A stretch of DNA of 21,869 nucleotides from Methanobacterium sp. PtaB.Bin024 (GTDB lineage: Archaea; Methanobacteriota; Methanobacteria; Methanobacteriales; Methanobacteriaceae). The notes under the pieces were generated by a model. That model had not been told where the DNA came from. It made no database searches and saw only the letters and a program-made list of their open reading frames with translations. A program made the translations under genes and the position numbers. The stretch is from positions 1 through 21,869 of the forward strand of contig MVPY01000029.1 of the NCBI GenBank assembly GCA_002067065.1, in the 5' to 3' direction. Shown here piece after piece: positions 19,647-21,869 of this stretch; the first letter of the stretch is position 1; the number at the start of each line of letters is the position of its first letter.

Positions 19647-20423
19647 TTATTCCAGCCAATCATCCATTAGATCAAGAGAAGATGTAGAATCCAGAGTAAT
19701 AGGGGTTAAAGTAGCGCATTTTTCACGTTTAAGTGTGTGTACGTCGGTGCCTTTATGATCATCCTCAACAGAATCCCCATCTATCCAGTAGTATGGTCTT
19801 CCCCTGGGATCGAGGCGTTCTTGAATATGTATCCGGTACATTCTCTCACCCAAACTTGTAAGCCTGATCCTATCACTTTGAGGGTGGGATGGAATGTTAA
19901 GGTTTAAAAAATCAACTCCACTTGGTAAACCTTTATCCAGTATCATCTTTGCCACTTCTTCTGTCATTTTTTCGGCATGAGAAAAGTCTATGCCCACATG
20001 ACCGTCATGGAATTTCATATCATCCCTGGTCACTTGCAAAGATACAGAAAGTGCAGGGACACCATGAACAGCCGCTTCCATGGCCGCGCCAATGGTTCCA
20101 GATGTCGTTAATTCAGATTTACCCAGGTTTTCTCCTATGTTAATCCCAGAAATAACCAGATCTGGCTTTTTTTGAGCAATCTGGAAGATGCCTATAATCA
20201 CCGCATCAGTGGGGGTTCCAGAAACCATGTGCGCTTCAGTTCCATCAGGCATGTTGGTGCCGGTAACTCTAACAGGCTCAAAAAGAGTTAATGCGTGCCC
20301 TATTCCACTTTGCTGGGTGGCTGGGGCTACTACGAGGGTTTCACCCAAATTTTCGGCGGCTTTTTTTGCTGCCATGATCCCTGATGAGTTTACCCCATCA
20401 TCATTAGTGAGGAGAATGGTCAT
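19647..20423 (-). CDS. surE: 5'/3'-nucleotidase SurE
   Basis: The protein has 258 residues. It is a metal-dependent phosphatase acting on nucleoside monophosphates. The metal ligands are all present at the family's standard positions: Asp8 and Asp9 in LLTNDDGVNSSG, Ser39 in ATQQSGIGHALT and Asn95 in ISGINIGENLG. The GTPTDAV motif is also present (69-75). The length is normal and the C-terminus is intact. The ATG at 20423 is fixed by the conserved N-terminus and by an in-frame stop 21 bases upstream. The only good SD, AGAGGTGA, is unusually far away and may pair with CCTCT just before the ATG. Confidence 0.95.
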   Translation of the reverse strand: MTILLTNDDGVNSSGIMAAKKAAENLGETLVVAPATQQSGIGHALTLFEPVRVTGTNMPDGTEAHMVSGTPTDAVIIGIFQIAQKKPDLVISGINIGENLGKSELTTSGTIGAAMEAAVHGVPALSVSLQVTRDDMKFHDGHVGIDFSHAEKMTEEVAKMILDKGLPSGVDFLNLNIPSHPQSDRIRLTSLGERMYRIHIQERLDPRGRPYYWIDGDSVEDDHKGTDVHTLKREKCATLTPITLDSTSSLDLMDDWLE

Positions 20424-20449
20424 AGAGGCAAATTTATACCTTCACCTCT
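20424..20449 (-). promoter_or_regulatory. surE leader: distant SD in a possible hairpin
   Basis: On the minus strand AGAGGTGA (20449-20442) is the only SD-like sequence. It lies about 18 bases from the ATG, too far for normal use. AGAGG (20449-20445) can pair with CCTCT (20428-20424), which directly abuts the ATG. Such a stem could hide the SD or bring it closer to the start. Confidence 0.4.
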
Positions 20450-20477
20450 AAATAGTTTGCGTGATGATTACTGGTTA

Positions 20478-20520
<43 letters not shown>

Positions 20521-20545
20521 GTATAATCAAATAGATAATGAAATT

Positions 20546-20565
20546 ATGATTTGATGTTAAATCAT
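20546..20565. promoter_or_regulatory. Palindrome upstream of the Mrr-like membrane protein
   Basis: ATGATTT (20546-20552) and AAATCAT (20559-20565) are exact inverted copies around GATGTT. The site lies 21 bp before the TTG start and about 25 bp after a TATA-like AGTATAATC (20519-20527). It could be an operator or a leader hairpin. Confidence 0.45.
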
Positions 20566-20586
20566 CTCTGTCTGAAGGTGGGGTAA

Positions 20587-21402
20587 TTGGACAAAAACAG
20601 ATTAATAAAGTTCATGGCAAGAGTAATGGAAGAATCCGGCTTCAAGGTCTACCGAAACTTCCAGACTTCCAGACACATTATTGACATATACGGAGTTCTG
20701 CCCACCGTTCTTGGCGATATTGGAGTTGTGGTAGCCTGTAAAAACTACGATGACCGATGGGAAGTTGGTTTAGATGTTTTAAAGGAAATGGAAATGGTTG
20801 CAAAAACCCTTAAGGCTTCCAAGATCGTGGTGGTAACCACTTCATACTTCACCAACAGTGCAATTAACTATGCGGGTAGAAGGAATATTAAAACGATTGA
20901 TAAAGACGGTTTAATGGTGTTGGCCAAGAAATTCTCTGCTCAAAGGAGTGAATATGGTGGTGCTGAAGTATATGAGGGAGAAGAGGCAGGTGCTGCCGAA
21001 GAAACCGAAGAATACACACCATCTCCAAAAACTGCTTCATCATTTCCAAAAACTTCTTCCAGTTTCTTCAGTCGCGGAAAAGGTAGTCTAGATAGGGGTA
21101 AAACCAGTGGCTCGTTTTCAAAATCCATTTCTTTACCTGAAACCCCTGGTTTAAAGCCAATCCTCACCAACACCGTGTCGTTAATCATTATTGTCTTTCT
21201 ACTCTCCTCACTCATTACCTATTTCATGAGTAGCGGGACAAACACAGCCACATTCGGCATTTATAAAATAATAATCGCAGCTTTGCTATCTTATGGTTTA
21301 GTGCTGGTTTCAGATCGGGATTTAAATACTATTTTAACCAAAGGAACCATTGTGTTCTTCGTGGTTCTGGTGATCTTCGTTCTTGCCATTATATTCCTTT
21401 AA
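20587..21402 (+). CDS. Membrane-anchored protein with Mrr-like PD-(D/E)xK N-domain
   Basis: The protein has 271 residues. The N-terminal 115 residues resemble the Mrr/restriction-endonuclease fold: an initial helix with Glu15/Glu16 (RVMEESGFKVYRN), Asp33 in HIIDIYG and VVVACKNYD (48-55, Lys52). The acidic or Gln residue usually two before that Lys is Ala50, so nuclease activity is doubtful. A low-complexity Ser/Thr/Lys linker (about 120-190) leads to three membrane segments (about 193-213, 223-242, 252-271). The soluble domain is probably cytosolic. The start TTG at 20587 is supported by AGGTGGGG (20576-20583); the next in-frame ATG has no SD. It is divergent from surE. The function is unknown; it could be a DNA-membrane tether or a sensor. 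Confidence 0.82.
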   Translation: MDKNRLIKFMARVMEESGFKVYRNFQTSRHIIDIYGVLPTVLGDIGVVVACKNYDDRWEVGLDVLKEMEMVAKTLKASKIVVVTTSYFTNSAINYAGRRNIKTIDKDGLMVLAKKFSAQRSEYGGAEVYEGEEAGAAEETEEYTPSPKTASSFPKTSSSFFSRGKGSLDRGKTSGSFSKSISLPETPGLKPILTNTVSLIIIVFLLSSLITYFMSSGTNTATFGIYKIIIAALLSYGLVLVSDRDLNTILTKGTIVFFVVLVIFVLAIIFL

Positions 21403-21427
21403 ACTATAAATTAACTATAAAATTTAA

Positions 21428-21459
21428 TTTTAAATAGGAATAATAGTTTTAAATAGGAA
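21428..21459. repeat. 13-bp direct repeat after the Mrr-like gene
   Basis: TTTTAAATAGGAA occurs at 21428-21440 and 21447-21459, 19 bp apart, just after the stop. It resembles the T-run plus AATAGG units after the radical-SAM gene and may be a doubled terminator. The rest of the gap to 21645 shows no gene. Confidence 0.7.
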
Positions 21460-21642
21460 AATCAGCTTGTTTGCTAAACTTGAGTAGATCTCCCAATTAA
21501 GTTAAATATCCCCTTTTCTGCACACCGAAGAATCATTGGAAAAGTGAATAAGTATTTGAAGTGTGACTCAGTTAGATGTTGATTTTATCATGTTCATGTG
21601 CAATTTCTGAAGGGCAACATTAGAAGTAGTTACAAGAAAGGG

Positions 21643-21718
<76 letters not shown>

Positions 21719-21794
21719 TAAAGATTTAATAAGATTTTCAAAGGATTTGTCAGCTTTTTTTAAAGAAACAAAGATTAAATAAAGGTTTAAAAAG

Positions 21795-21867
<73 letters not shown>

Positions 21868-21869
21868 TA

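Overview
The window looks like chromosomal DNA of a mesophilic methanogen of the order Methanobacteriales, close to Methanobacterium. Reasons: AT-rich spacers, archaeal GGTGA/GGAGG ribosome-binding sites, TATA-type promoters with oligo-T terminators, an archaeal-type ThrRS with a D-aminoacyl-tRNA deacylase-like editing domain, a Ser/His/Asp signal peptidase, tRNA genes without encoded CCA, and a methanogenesis marker protein. From memory, the order thrS-ilvD-signal peptidase-argS-argF-purD-ilvB-ilvN-ilvC-marker 12 resembles that of Methanothermobacter; this was not checked by search.

Layout. At 123-1244 lies a radical-SAM/helix-hairpin-helix protein, ending in a tandem 27-bp repeat. At 1488-2707 (minus) is a two-gene unit: a ParA/Soj ATPase and, translationally coupled to it, a small lysine-rich protein whose N-terminus carries the ParA-activating motif of bacterial ParB but none of the rest of ParB. 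The unit is bracketed by GTTATAA heptamer repeats (1406-1461 and 2743-2777). Then come an M24 peptidase and thrS (minus), thrS being divergent from ilvD. The ilvD-signal peptidase-argS run follows on the plus strand, then a TetR regulator. argF, a coiled-coil protein and purD lie on the minus strand. purD is divergent from ilvB-ilvN, which is followed by ilvC and methanogenesis marker 12 as separate plus-strand units. The right end has a DUF2098-like protein and surE (minus), a membrane-anchored Mrr-like protein (plus), and two tRNA-Val genes (minus). No gene-free stretch exceeds 300 bases.

Function. Most genes are housekeeping. IlvB/IlvN, IlvC and IlvD provide the common steps of valine and isoleucine synthesis. 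ArgF makes citrulline, PurD makes GAR, and ThrRS and ArgRS charge tRNAs. thrS and ilvD share an identical 12-bp element just upstream of each TATA box, which suggests joint control.

The best candidate for an undescribed system is the ParA/small-partner unit with its flanking heptamers. It could be a stripped-down partition system in which a non-ParB protein recruits and stimulates ParA. A second unexplained structure is a set of three TTCTAC-N-GTAGAA dyads between the convergent marker-12 and DUF2098 genes.
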